The notes under the pieces are model-generated. The model was given only the letters and a program-made list of their open reading frames with translations. It was not told the origin of the DNA and made no database searches. DNA of 64,000 bases from NCBI GenBank assembly GCA_012656075.1, contig JAAKBF010000118.1, forward strand, positions 124,001-188,000. Direction: 5' to 3'. Every line of letters begins with the position of its first letter. Position 1 is the stretch's first letter. The stretch comes from Phytophthora hibernalis. Its lineage: Eukaryota; Oomycota; Peronosporomycetes; Peronosporales; Peronosporaceae. The translations under genes were made by a program, and so were the position numbers. Positions 33,391-45,182 of the stretch are shown piece after piece.

Positions 33391-34680
33391 ATGTTCTCTC
33401 GTATGCAGTCGCCGCTCCAGCCGTCGGCGAAGAGAGTCAAGACGGCGGCCAAGTCAAGCAGCCCACCCCATATCCGCGATTTGAAGCTGGACCCTGCCCC
33501 GATCATGCGGAGTTGCTCCATCCATCGTCGCCCCCACGATGCTCGTCTCTCCGGACCAGGGCGTGTCATTGCCGTGGATGCGATCGGGTAAGACGTTCAC
33601 CCACCTGCTTGTGTTGGAGGCCGCCACCATGTAGATCGAGTCGCTGGCGAAATTCACTCTCGCGCCCTCGGAAAGGAGAACGAATCCAACGATGCGGATT
33701 CGGATTCTTTGCCAGAGACGCATCCCTCTTCCTTGACCAACACCTCTCCGAGCAGTTCGGAGACGGCGTCTTTCGACTCTCTGTCGGCTACTTCTTCGCA
33801 GACATCTACCGTGGCTCCATGGTCGCCGCAACGGCCCAAGATTAGTCGAGACCGCCCCGACATCAGCGATCGCATCATTCCTGATTGGTACGCGGAGGCC
33901 TTCGAGTCCGACGGGTGGCCTACGCTCAAATCGCGTTGCTACCACTTTTACTCTGCGATCTACCACCTCTTCGCGGACAAGTTCTCCTGATTTTGCGGTC
34001 ATTGGAGACACGGCGCTGCGTTCAGAGCGTGATGAGTGGGTTCCATACACGTGGCCGACTGGAGTGGACAAGATCTTTACGCAGTACAACCCTCGCAGCT
34101 GGAAATTCCCCGCGTGAATGCCGGAACTCGCCAGGGCGCCGGGTGTGGCTGCATTCGCCGCTGCAATGCACTTACATGCGCGAACGCCAAGCAGGGAAGG
34201 TTCTGTACGCAGTATAATTGCGTGTACGCCGCCGTCTGTGGAAACGCGCTTAAGAAAAGTCAAGCGCTCTCCATCCAGCGCAACACACGCACTGGTATGC
34301 GTGGCCTCGTCGCAACCGACCCCATCCCTGCCGGTGAGGTGATTGGCGAGTACCTATGGCATATGCAGCCCTTCGGACCCCCGTGCCGAAACGCGCCCAC
34401 GAACGAAGGGTACAGGATGTTTGAAGACGCGTACGACGGGGCCAAGTACATCGGCATCGACGGTCTTGAATGGGGAGGACTACTACGTCTCCTCAATCAC
34501 TCCTGCAACCTTCACGAGGTGCAGACTGGAGGCGTGCTGACGGTAGTCGCCGTCACAGTTCGTGACGTCTTTCCTGGTGAGAAGGTGACAGTGTCCTACG
34601 GGAACAAGCTTTGGTTCATGTGCAGTTGCGGATGGCGGGGCTGCCAGCACCGTCACCTCCAGCACCTTGCTGCTAAGTAA
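33391..34680 (+). pseudogene. SET-domain protein of a repeat-associated family
   Basis: The clear part (34036-34680) is a SET lysine-methyltransferase domain. A Cys-rich pre-SET/AWS-like segment (CGCIRRCNALTCANAK, then FCTQYNCVYAAVCGNAL) precedes TGMRGLVATDPIPAGEVIGEYL. The core blocks LLRLLNHSC (NHS motif) and EKVTVSYGNKLWF (GEKxxxxYG-like) follow, and then a post-SET-like CSCGWRGCQH. All key motifs are present. Upstream, in-frame or near-frame segments (33709-33990, then about 34000-34112 in another frame) encode IIPDWYAEAFESDGWPTL and DEWVPYTWPTGVDKIF, which seem to belong to the same protein; a stop at 33589 and shifts near 33990 and 34110 interrupt it. It sits among transposons, and I recall closely similar SET proteins being highly repeated in Phytophthora genomes. 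The methylation target is unknown. Confidence 0.65.
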
Positions 34681-35445
34681 TGTCGCCAAGGAACGGCGAT
34701 AAGGGATCAATTCAGCATCGAGAGCGCGAGCGGGTGCTAGGACAAGAGTTGGCGTATTTGTACTCACAGTGATGCAAACTCTTTGTTGTAGTTGGTCATA
34801 CTGAGATGAATACGTTAATTTTCCCCTGTGATTTGATAAGGTAGCTATAGTGGAATCAAGATGTTTGCACCAAAGACCGCCCCCTTCCACCCGGTTTGAT
34901 ATTCATACTCAAGTCAAGTCGAATACAAGGTGAGCGTACTCTACAATGCTTCGATTTCACTTCGGATTCTTCTCTCCCCTGTCACCAACTTCTCCCCAAA
35001 CCGCCACTCAGCAGCTCCCTTTGCCCCCGCAGCACCCATGGTTCAGGTGACGGAGCCCTTGTCGATTTTGGATACGCGTACTCATCTGACGCAGCTTGCA
35101 TGTTGTCACACGAAGCGTGGACGTCGAGCAGGGGTATCACAACTACAGTGTGAATCAGCAACTGCTCCTCTGCAAGCACTACCGTCAGATCGGATGACTT
35201 GGCTGCAACCAGGGCTCCCGAAAAAATTGCCTTGCAATAACTGCCATAAATAACGACAGTATATTTATTGCTGGGTCAGAGGCAAGAAAATAAACAATTT
35301 ATGGTGAAACCACACTAAACTAGGTAATTTATGTGTCGGATTACCTTAAATTATTTCTGACAACCCCAACAGTCATTTGTTCGTTCTGAGATCAGACCAA
35401 GTTGTGATCAGGTCCTCATCCTACCACGAACTACTCCGCCCTCAG
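34681..35445. other. Spacer between SET gene and hAT element
   Basis: About 765 bp. Short open frames exist on both strands (for example 34896-35253) but show no recognisable domain. The segment 35250-35375 is AT-rich. No terminal repeat of the hAT element could be identified here. Confidence 0.4.
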
Positions 35446-37199
35446 CATGGTTCTCTCTCCTCGTCGCCTCGCTCGCTCCAAGTTCACGCCGGCTCAAGTG
35501 GCTGTTTTTCTTCCGACCGTGCCGCGACGAGTTCGATGAGGTCGTTCTTGAATATCATCGATGTCGCTGCGGCACGGTTCGGAAGCAGACACATCACAAC
35601 GGCTTCTCCAACCCAATGTCTCACGTGCGGAGCGAGCATCCCGACTACGAGAACGTCATGCTAGCCTCTACGACCGCCGAAACGGGGTCTATCATCAACT
35701 TCGTTCGTCGCTCATCCCTTAACCTATTCAGCTGGTTGGAGTGGATCCTGAAGAACAACCTACCGCTGCACTTCTGTAAGAACGACGCGGCTAGACGGTA
35801 CGCTGTGCGATATTTCTTATGTATCTGATCGCTAAAAGGCAATCTAATTGTTGTGCTAATTTTCTGTTGATCAGTTACTCGAACCTGGATCCAATTTGTG
35901 TAGAGACTCTAGTCTCCGGTATGCGCTGCGTGACCACGGCTATTGAGCGCCTCATCGCGGCCGAGATGCCTGCGCTCTTTGGGCTTATCCTTGACGGATG
36001 GACCCATGCCTCGGAGCATTTCCTTGCCGTCTATGGTCGCTACGAAATTGATGGCGTGACAAAGACGCCGCTCCTCTGCATGGCTCCTCTACTAAATGAT
36101 GAGGACGAAGACCTCACGGCCCGTGACCACATGGAATTTCTCGCGACTATGTTACCACGAGACTACGGCAAGCAGCTGGACCAGTGCTGCTTCTTGGTCG
36201 CCGACAACTGTTCGGTCAACCGCCTGCTAGCAACGTTGATGGGCGTACCGTTGGTCGGCTGTGCCAGCCACCGCCTCAACCGTGCCGTCCAAGTTGAAAT
36301 GGAGGAGTTCAGCTCGGAGCCCGACGCGGTGCAAAGCTGATGCTCAAGCTGCGCACCCTGAACCAGTCTGCCAAGCTCAGGTACAAATCATTTTTGTGGT
36401 CAACAGCATTTCTAAATTTGTTTCTAATTCTAAAAACTTTGTAATTGTGTACAGACAAAATACTCAGCTTCGACCAGTCATCCGCCAAGACACCAGGTGG
36501 GGGTCGACCTATGCCATGATCGAACGGTACTTTAAGCTGCTGGAGTTCATTGACCTCAACGACGACGACATCGTGGACCTCATGCCGTCGCCGGCAGCCA
36601 ACCGCCGCCTCCGGGGACTGCTGAAGGACTGGAGTCTGTGTCGAAGGCACTGCAAGGAGAGGACGTGTCGCTCCTGGATGCGCGTGCGTATCAAGCCCCA
36701 CTACGCGATATTCATTGGTACGTTCCATGTATTGTTGTTTCCGCGCTATTTTTTATTATGAAATGCTAACATAAATTTGTTTTTTATATTTGTTGTAATT
36801 ATTAGGGCCACGCGCAGACATCGTGCACAGCCCCGATTTTGAGGCGGGGTGTACTCGGGTCCTGGCCGGCAATTCCAGCCGGTTGACGCGTGCTGAAAAG
36901 GCAGTGTTAGCACCTTTCATTGTCAGCACGCCCGTCGTCAGCGAGGACGAGAGCGACAAAGAAGGATCGTTCGTCGAGCAGATTCAGAAGCGTCGTCGTC
37001 TGGCTGCTAAAGCCACGAGGTACGACCTCCTGCATGTTATTCCTGCGACGTCGAACGTGGTCGAGCGCTTTTAGCGTCGCTCGCACCACATTCGGCCAGG
37101 AACGGCACCGTCTTCTTCCAATTACTTTGGAGATGATTCTCTTTTGAGAGAAAACAGCGCGTACTGGTATGCCCGTACGGTTGACGAGGCAACACTGTA
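35446..37199 (+). pseudogene. hAT-superfamily transposase, interrupted
   Basis: The start is taken at ATG 35446. A BED-like region (CGTVRK, NPMSHVRSEHPDY) is followed by a helical segment. Then comes the catalytic core: LFGLILDGWTHASEHFLAVYG (first Asp region), CCFLVADNCSVNRLLA (second Asp) and VGCASHRLNRAVQ. A later exon carries RPVIRQDTRWGSTYAM and YFKLLEFID. The end has VIPATSNVVERF, then FSVARTTFGQERHRLLP in a shifted frame, the hAT dimerisation block. Three stretches (about 35803-35873, 36380-36455 and 36718-36805) break the protein at points with GT and AG candidates and look like introns of 70-90 bp. Frame changes near 35520, 36340 and 37070 also occur. Terminal inverted repeats and an 8-bp target duplication were not found. 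Confidence 0.72.
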
Positions 37200-37479
37200 A
37201 ACCTTCAATAGATTTGTGTAAATCATTGGACAAGTTATTCAGTTATTTATTTTTTACGTTGCACCTTCTGCATAATGTATGTTTGAGCACGTTGGCTGGG
37301 AAGCCATAATTTATGAAGCTGGGAAGGACATGATAAATATAAATATTATTTTCGGGAGCCCTGGCTGCAACTGCGGTATCGTTAGACCAGTCCGCATCCA
37401 CGCCGAAACTTTCCCCTTCGTTATACCACGACCTACCGCTGAGTATTCCAGAACTCCGCCCCCAGCAGGATTGCTGCGA

Positions 37480-38022
37480 AGGGAAAAGCTGTTGGACGGC
37501 CGAAGGGCTCGATGATATTGCCAGTGCCAGACCGAGCCACCTACGCATCGCCTGATGGTGCCCCACTCACCCGCGAACTCACCCGATCTCTAGACGACGC
37601 AAACGAAATGGGCGCCACAAATCTAAAAATACGGCCAGCAATCGCCTCGGGGCTGAGACCTCCGCGTTTTGAGAGACAACCTCGGTGAGATGACTGGGCG
37701 TCCATCCAGTAGCGGAGGGAAGCGGACTGTATCGGATACCTCGAGTAGTGGGGCTACATATGCGAGTAACAAACGAGTCCGAGCTAGGAAAAGACTGGAC
37801 GACCTGCGCAAGGAGATGGATGAAGCGGATGAGAAACAAGCTGCCATAGGCAACGAAATGTTGCAGGTGCTCGTATTCATAAGGGAGGACGCGGACCGGC
37901 GCGCGGAAAGCGAAGCCCGACGCAGAAAAGTGGATAGAGATGCTCAGATCGCGTCTGAAAAACGAGAGCGCGAGGAAAGAGAGGTACGCATTTATACTCC
38001 ATCTTCGTGGCCGTGTAAGTGA
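37480..38022 (+). pseudogene. Harbinger copy 2, second ORF (charged coiled coil)
   Basis: An early piece in another frame carries GRPKGSMILPVPDR (from about 37497). The main frame (37669-38022) encodes a Ser/Thr-rich segment followed by a strongly charged coiled coil (RARKRLDDLRKEMDEADEKQ, then DADRRAESEARRRK and EKREREERE). It lies 16 bp before the end of the Harbinger-like transposase on the opposite strand, the same tail-to-tail layout as in the first Harbinger element. I infer that it is the accessory ORF of this element. No DNA-binding motif is clear in this copy. Confidence 0.5.
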
Positions 38023-38037
38023 GTCGTGCGTATCTCG

Positions 38038-39248
38038 CTAATTCCCACCGTTCGCACACGAAAGTTTGCTAAGCCGAACAGATTGTCTAGTCTTCTGGAT
38101 GTCGTACGGCGGCGGTAGCAGGAGTCGGTGGTAAACCTTCTCCACCGACCCCATGCCCCACTCTGCGGATTGTCTAATGAAGGTGATTACCCCGGACATC
38201 GCCTTGGCTGCTTTGCGAACGGAGGGCACCAAACGACCTAATTCGCCGTCCTTCAAAGGTGTCATGACTCTTCCAGTCATGTCCTTCCCGCACGGGAAGG
38301 CACTATCGGCGACTATACCATATCAGGCGTCGGGGTTGAGTCTTGGGTCCGACAGTTTCTAGGCTAGTGTCTCCGTCGTTCCACGACCCGGGACAGTAGT
38401 GCTTCGCCCACACTATGAGGCCGTCGGCGCTGAAGCACAACGTCCCGGTCACAAACACACTGTGAAGCCACCCGTTGTAGTGCGCGTTTTGCACGTCCGG
38501 GTCAGACGGCTGCTGCACCTACGGAGTACAGGCAAGGTATAGTTAACTTGAATGAATACAAATCGATTGGAAGCGTCTTGTATTCGTACCAGAAAAATTT
38601 CCCGTCGAGGAAACCCCACGTGAACTGAATCAAATGGTGGCGGCGAGCCACTAAGCGAGCTAGAGCCTCCTGGCGGGCTGGAGAGAGCCAAACAATGCGC
38701 ACCGGAGAGAATCCGTGCAAAGTTTCCGAGAGAGCCTCTTCTGCGGAGTTGAGGACTCGAGCGAGGGTTGACGGAGGCACACCGAACCCTTCACAAAGCG
38801 AAGACCTCTGCATGGATGACCCCAAGCACCTAATGGTGCCTCTTCTGCTTGTAAGGCCTTCCGCCTCTTGGACCGAACTCTGTAATGCTGTAAAACAGCG
38901 TGAATCGCTCCAACAACACACAGAAGACGTGCCTGTACATGTCAAGCCAAATAATTTGCTAAGATTTTAATGAAGCAGCACCACATGTATAAGAACAGAC
39001 CTGGACAAACTAGTTGTCGTAATAAAGTTTTCATCCGTCCAAGCCCGCCACGTGTCCATCCAGCTTACTTCTGCTGGATCCTTTAGGCAGTGCAAGGTGA
39101 TATAGTGTCTGACGCGCACCATGCGCCGCCACTCGTCGCGGCAGATCTCCTCGTACAAACGTTTACGAAGTTCTCGCTTCTTCGCAGCACGGCGTCGACG
39201 CGAACTCGTAGCTACACTCAGCTCCAGCAGGACGCTCGCAATATCCAT
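38038..39248 (-). pseudogene. Harbinger copy 2, HARBI1-like transposase
   Basis: The start is the ATG at 39248, opening a basic helical N-terminus (MDIASVLLELSVATSSRRRR, then MVRVRHYITLHCLKDP). The next part (38502-38900) has GFGVPPSTLARVLNSAEEAL and FTWGFLDGKFF, the first catalytic Asp context of DDE_Tnp_4. A third piece (38303-38518) has NAHYNGWLHSVFVTGTL and PGSWNDGDTS. The last (38038-38280) has FIRQSAEWGMGSVEKVYHRL, the Glu-bearing block. Domain order is complete, but the pieces lie in different frames. It is more distant from the transposase at 29780, so the two are different Harbinger families that share convergent two-ORF architecture. Terminal repeats were not recognised. Confidence 0.72.
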
Positions 39249-39880
39249 CACCTCTTCGCAGAATACGAAGAGTACGGAAGGCAGCGATGTGCGCCGCACA
39301 GCGGAGTAGCAGAGGGTGACATCCTCCGAAGAGTCACATGGACCTCACGCTCTTCGTTCTAAATTTTGTCCGGGGTAATGGTATCCCAGTCAAGCCCAAT
39401 AGTATGCGCAAGATAACCAACTTCAACAAGACATATCAAAGTGAACGGAGCAAGCGTTATACCGTATTCCCCTGCTACAAGCGTCGCTTAGTTACAAGCG
39501 TCACTCACTTTTAGCCAATGAAAAAATAGGTAAAATACCGGTATATTCGATATGATCGTCATATCTCCCTGGTCATACGGCAGACCAAGGCAAGTAAATC
39601 GATCGCCGTTTGCGCTTCCGATACAAAAATATGTGAGCAAGGTCCTACAGGTATGGTGAACAGGTACATGTCGTTGGTAGGTACATTATTAGTATTAGAC
39701 TAGCGTAGCAGAGATATGACCAAATACGTTGGGTTAAGTACGAGCCCTACCCCCGCCTGTATATTGGTGACGCGTGGAATACGGTATCACAGTTTTGGTA
39801 GTCGGTTTGTGAGTTGTCGTCTGAGTCGACTTTTTATGCGAGTGTTTGACATATTAAACAGTGGATAAAAAAATTCAATA

Positions 39881-39912
39881 AAACTGGTTTATGGGTTTTT
39901 GAAAGGCACCCA
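39881..39912 (-). repeat. Inverted copy of the repeat at 32981-33016
   Basis: This copy lies inside the central spacer of the large inverted repeat. It reads GGGTTTTTGAAAGGCACCCA on the plus strand, the complement of the copy at 32981. It may be an element end carried into the spacer by an older insertion. Confidence 0.7.
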
Positions 39913-40284
39913 CTAGGCATAGCGTGGGCTTGCCGAGCACGTCACTGTGGGCATGGACATTTTTGGGATGTTTTGACCGAAAAACTGTTTAGTCGGATCG
40001 CTATTATTACATGTATTAAGACTTAAGACAATTAGAATGTCCGTTTCAATAATATACGGTACTTGAGTTGGATCCGCTATCCCAGTCTACGCGCAGCCCT
40101 AGTCGTGCAAAAACGGAATAAAAGATAGAACCGTATGTCACCAATCTGTAGGCGGGGGTAGGGCTCGTACTTAACTCAACGTATTTGGTCATATCTCTGT
40201 TTCACTACCGGTAGTTTAATAGCTCGCTAATAATAATATAGTACCTACAGTACCAACGACATATACCGGTACGGTATATGATAT

Positions 40285-40568
40285 ACACCGTTCACTCTAA
40301 TTAGTCTGACCCTGACTAATTATGGTTTACGATTTTTGTCGGAGAAAGTCGAACTTTTGAATAGATTTTGTGACAACAATTTTTAATTTGTATTGGAAGA
40401 AAGATCATGGTAACCATGATGGTTGGCTTCGGCTCGGCGAGATCTGTTCAAATCCGCTGTCTTCGTGCTCTTTTGAACTCTTCGGGAAAATTTTGTTGTC
40501 CGTGGTGTCACGAAAAAGTACAGAAGCATGACTATATTCGAAGCACGACTAATTAGAGTGAACGGTGT
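40285..40568. mobile_element. 284-bp MITE nested in the inverted repeat
   Basis: The ends form a perfect 22-bp inverted repeat: ACACCGTTCACTCTAATTAG at 40285 onward is the exact complement of the end at 40568. The interior is AT-rich and non-coding. Comparison with the left arm of the surrounding inverted repeat shows that extra DNA interrupts otherwise matching sequence (ACGACAT before, CCTGTTCA after), so this is an insertion younger than the surrounding element. Another 20 bp or so of unmatched sequence lies just left of 40285. The tips resemble Tc1/mariner-type ends, but this is a weak inference. Confidence 0.75.
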
Positions 40569-41068
40569 GCCTGTTCATCATACCTGCAGGACCTTGCTCA
40601 TGATTTTTTATAGCGGAAGCGCAAGCGGTGATCGATTTACTTGCATTAGTCTGCCGTATGATCAGGGAGATATGACGATCATATCGTATGTACCGGTACT
40701 GTACTTATTGTTTCATTGGCTAAAAGTGAGTGATGCTTGTAACTAAGCGACGCTTGAACCAGGGGGATACGGTACTACGAATATCGTGCTGATAGTGTTA
40801 GTACTTTCAGCACGAAATGCGCACTACTATCGATGATGGCAACTACACTGTGAGCTTGCTGCCCATGGCTACCGATAGGTTTGCCTGGAATTTGTATCCA
40901 AACCGCTGTCGGCGAAGGCCTCAAGTGCTTTGTCTCCATTAGTATTTTCCTTGAATCCCCATACGGTAATCGGACCATATTACCAGGCCCTGCGGTGTAT
41001 CGCAATCGTAATGTTTGCCAGGCAAAAGAGGTGTCCACTAATCACTAATCTCTCCTCTGCTACCGCCA

Positions 41069-41087
41069 TTCACTTTCCATTTTGCGT
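41069..41087 (+). promoter_or_regulatory. Oomycete-type initiator in front of the PDR gene
   Basis: TTCACTTTCCATTTTGCG, about 50 bp upstream of the ATG at 41120, fits the oomycete initiator pattern YTCANTYY followed by a T-rich flanking element. The position is right for a short 5' UTR. This is a match by eye to a loose consensus. Confidence 0.45.
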
Positions 41088-41119
41088 CTCCCCGACATCA
41101 TCAAGCACTTGATCTGATA

Positions 41120-44100
41120 ATGACCGAAGACGTCGCCCCGGTGATCGGGTACGACAGCGGCAAGTCACTCATGGCCCGGGGCCCATTGGCGCTGCACGAG
41201 CACTTGGCTTCCCGATTGGAAACTTCACTGGGCAAAGCTCTGCCTCAGATGGAAGTGCGCTTCAAAGATGTATCCCTCTCGGTGGACGTCGTGGTCAAGG
41301 ACGCCAGCAACCTCGAGGCGCAGCTCCCGACGCTCCCAAACGAAATGGTGAAGGCTTTTCACGGTTTGGTGGACAAGAAGCACACGGTGCAGAAGCGCAT
41401 CCTGAAGAGTGTGAGTGGTGTGCTGAAACCCGGCACCATCACACTGGTGCTCGGACAACCAGGGTCGGGTAAATCGTCCTTGATGAAGCTGCTGAGTGGG
41501 CGCTTCCCGATGCACAAGAACGTCTCGATTGGGGGCGAGGTGACGTACAACGGAGCCCCTACTTCCGAACTGACCAAGCACATGCCTCAACTGGCGACCT
41601 ACGTACCGCAGAGAGACAAACACTACCCGGAGCTAACAGTGAAAGAGACGCTCGAGTTTGCACACGCTGCGTGTGGTGGTGAGTTTTCTGAGCGTGATGC
41701 AAACCACTTGGTGAAGGGTTCTTCGGCCGAAAATGCAGAGGCTGTAGCGGCTGCGCAGGCGATGGTCAAGCATTCCCCGATGTTGTCGCTCAGCAGCTCG
41801 GGCTCGAGAACTGCCAGAACACCGTTGTTGGAGACGCAATGCTGCGTGGTGTGTCCGGTGGTGAACGGAAGCGCGTGACGACCGGCGAAATGGCGTTCGG
41901 CAACAAGTATGTGCTAATGATGGACGAGATCAGCACGGGGCTGGATAGCGCAGCGACGTTCGACATCATCACGACGCAGCGCAGCGTTGCCAAGACATTC
42001 CGTAAGACCGTAGTGATTTCTCTTCTGCAGCCGTCGCCTGAAGTCTTCGCGCTTTTCGACAACGTAATGATTCTGAACGCGGGTCATATCATGTACCATG
42101 GGCCGTGCGAGAAAGCGCACGGTTACTTTGAAAGCCTTGGGTTCACTTGCCCTCCGTCTCGCGACGTGGCAGATTTCTTGTTGGATCTTGGCACCAACAA
42201 GCAGTACCAGTACGAAGTGAAACTCACTCACGGAGGCGCAATCCCGCGTACGCCGAGTGAGTTCGCTGATGCGTTCGAGCGTTCGTCTATCTACTTGCAA
42301 ACGCTCCAGGAGTTTGAAGAACCCGTGAGGCCGATCCTCGTTGAGGACTTGAAAACACACATGAGTGTTCAACCGGAGTTCTCCCAGAACTTTTGGGCCA
42401 GCACGTTGCTGCTAATGAAGCGACAACTGACCATCACTAAACGGGAGACATCAGCTCTCATTGGGCGATTGATGTTGAACACTACCATCGCGATACTTTG
42501 CTCGAGTGTGTACTACCAAATCGACTTGATAGACGCGCAGGTAGCCATGGGCATCATGTTTGAATCGACGCTCAACCTATCCATCGGCCAGGCTGCCCAG
42601 ATCCCGACGGTCATGGCTGCACGTGACGTTTTCTACAAGCAGCGAGGTGCCAACTTTTTCGAACGACATCGTACGTGTTAGGCAGTGCTGTAAACCAGGC
42701 GCCTCCCGTCATATTGGAGACGGTGGTCTTTACCGTGATTGTGTACTGGATGTGCGGCTTCGTGAGCGAGTTTTGGAGTTTTTGTCTTCTTGGTGGTGCT
42801 GTGTTTGACAAACCTAGCGCTGGCTGGGTTCTTCTTCTTCTTGGCTGCCGCGTCGCCAAACCTCAACGTGGCAAGTCCACTTTCCAGCGTGGTGGTTGTG
42901 TATATATGTGTGTTCGCCGGGTACACGATCACGAAAGACCAGATTCCAGACTATTTGATTTGGCTTTACTGGGCAAACCCCATTTCGTGGGCTATCCGCG
43001 CACTCGCAGTGAGCCAATACTCCGATTCTCGCTTTGCTACATGTATGTATGACGGCATCGATTATTGTAGCAAGTATGGGATGACTATGGGCGAGTACTC
43101 CCTGAGCACTTATGAGGTTCCGTCCGAGAAATTCTGGCTCTGGTACGGAATGATCTTTTTGGCTGTGTCGTACGTCTTCTTCTTGTTCCTGTCGTGCATT
43201 GCGCTTGAGTACCACCGATTCGAGAGTCCCGAGAACGTTACGTTGGACGCGGAGGGAAAGTGCAAGATCACGGACAGCTACGCCATCGCAATAACACCGC
43301 GTGGCACTGGAAGAGAGAAAGAAGCAGTGATCTCGGTTGACCACGCAAGAGAGAAGTATTTTGTTCCAGTGACAGTAGCGTTCAAGGACTTGTGGTACAC
43401 CGTTCCTGACCCAACAAACCCGAAGGAGACAATCGACTTGCTCAAGGGGATTTCCGGATACGCGTTACCGAGAACGATCACAGCACTCATGGGCTCCTCA
43501 GGTGCTGGTAAAACGACATTGATGGACGTGATCGCTGGGCGAAAGACTGGAGGCCAGATTCGGGGACAAATTCTACTAAACGGACACCCGGCGACGGATT
43601 TGGCCATTCGCCGCTCGACGGGGTACTGTGAGCAGATGGACATTCATTCGAGTCATCTACTATCCGTGAGGCGCTAATGTTTAGTGCGTTCTTGCGTCAG
43701 GGTGCAGATGTTCCTGACAGTCACAAGTATGACTCGGTGAACGAGTGTCTCGATCTGCTAGACTTGAACCCGATCGCCGACCAGATCATCCGCGGCAGCT
43801 CCGTGGAGCAAATGAAGCGACTGACGATTGGCGTTGAGTTAGCGGCACAGCCCAGTGTGTTGTTCTTGGATGAGCCCACGAGTGGTCTGGATGCTCGATC
43901 GGCGAAGCTCATCATGGATGGTGTCAGGAAAGTTGCAGACACCGGCCGCACCATCGTGTGCACGATTCATCAGCCGTCTGCTGAGGTCTTCAGTGTGTTC
44001 GACAGTCTCCTGTTGCTGAAGCGTGGTGGCGAGACGGTATTTGCTGGTGGTTTGGGCGAGAATGCAAGTGAGATGATCGCGTACTTCGAGTCAATTGACG

Positions 44101-45182
44101 GGGTGACAAAGCTGGCAGAAGACTACAACCCTGCAAGTTGGATGCTGGAAGTGATCGGTGCTGGTGTCGGGAACAGTAATGGGAACAAGACGGACTTTGC
44201 AAAGATTTTCAAGGAGGGCCACTCCTTCGAGCGTCTGCAATCGGATTTGGATCAAGAGGGCGTGACTCGACCATCTCCATCAGTTCCTGCGTTGGAATTT
44301 GGCGGCAAGCGTGCAGCTTCGGAGTTGACGCAAGCCAAGTTTCTGTTGAAGAGATTTTCGGATCTCTACTGGCGCACGGCATCGTTCAACTTGACACGCT
44401 TTGCCATTTCGTTCGGTCTTGGTTTGGGCTATGGTATCACATACATTGGTGCGGAGTACCGTTCGTACTCGGGCATCAATTCTGGCCTGGGCATGCTGTA
44501 CTTGGTCGTATGCTTCATTGGGTTGGTGTCGTTCAACGGTCTGATTCCCGTCGCAGCTGAGGAGCGAGCCGTCTTCTATCGCGAACGCGCGTCGCAAACA
44601 TACAATGCCTTCTGGTATTTCTTCGGTCTTGGTGTGATGGAGATCCCGTACGCAGTTGTCGCAGTGTTGCTGTTCATGATCCCATTCTTCCCCATGGTGG
44701 GCTTTTCGGGCATTGCAGCTTTCTTCGTATCCTCGCTGGTGCTGGTGCTGCAAGTGCTACACCAAGCGTACATGGCAGAGCTTCTCGTGTTCTTGCTGCC
44801 GAACTTGGAAATCGCAGAGATTGTCGGTGTACTTCTCAATCTCATCGGCTACCTATTCTCGGGCTTCAGTCCGCCAGCTTCGACGCTGCCTTCGGGTGTC
44901 CTGTGGATTTATTACATTACTCCCATGACGTACAGTGTTGCAGCATTCTCAACGGTCATTTATGGTACCTGCAGCAGTGACGACGACTTTGGGTGTACGC
45001 AAATGACGAATGTGCCTCCATCGTTGGCCGATAACATCACCGTGAAGGAGTACTTGGAGACCAACTTTTTGATGAAGCACAGCGAGCTTTGGAGGAACTG
45101 CGGTATTTTGCTTGTCTTCGTGCTGCTCTTTGGGTTGCTCACACTGCTGGCGATGCGCTTCCTGAACTACCAAAAGAGGTAG
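41120..45182 (+). CDS. Full-size PDR-type ABCG transporter
   Basis: A pleiotropic-drug-resistance type ABC transporter of about 1,350 residues, normal for the family, with (NBD-TMD) x2 order. NBD1 has Walker A GQPGSGKSS, signature VSGGERKR and Walker B LMMDEISTGLD. A first membrane domain follows (42400-43200, with YWANPISWAIRAL). NBD2 has Walker A GSSGAGKTT, signature SVEQMKRLTIGVELAAQPS, Walker B LFLDEPTSGLD and CTIHQPSAEVF. The second membrane domain (44350-45175) ends in a short basic tail (NYQKR). Such plasma-membrane pumps export hydrophobic compounds and lipids. Four single-base shifts (near 41780, 42655 in T5, 42780 in T5, and 43655) split the frame, yet the protein is otherwise fully conserved, so I treat them as sequence errors and keep this as a functional gene. 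No introns are seen. The 1.3-kb inverted-repeat element lies just upstream. Confidence 0.88.

Larger units (their letters stand above)
39461..40774. repeat. Large imperfect inverted repeat (foldback-like element)
   Basis: The left arm (about 39461-39776) is matched in reverse complement by 40139-40774. Matches include outer tips TACCGTATTCCCCTG against the reverse of GGGGGATACGGTA, CAAGCGTCGCTTAGTTACAAG, AGATATGACGATCATATCG and a long block with GGCGGGGGTAGGGCTCGTAC near the inner ends. A 360-bp spacer (39777-40138) separates the arms. The right arm is longer because a MITE (40285-40568) is inserted in it. Such a structure fits a foldback element or a MITE with very long terminal repeats. There is no coding capacity. 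The outer tips are flanked by TA-rich sequence, but a target duplication is not certain. Confidence 0.8.
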
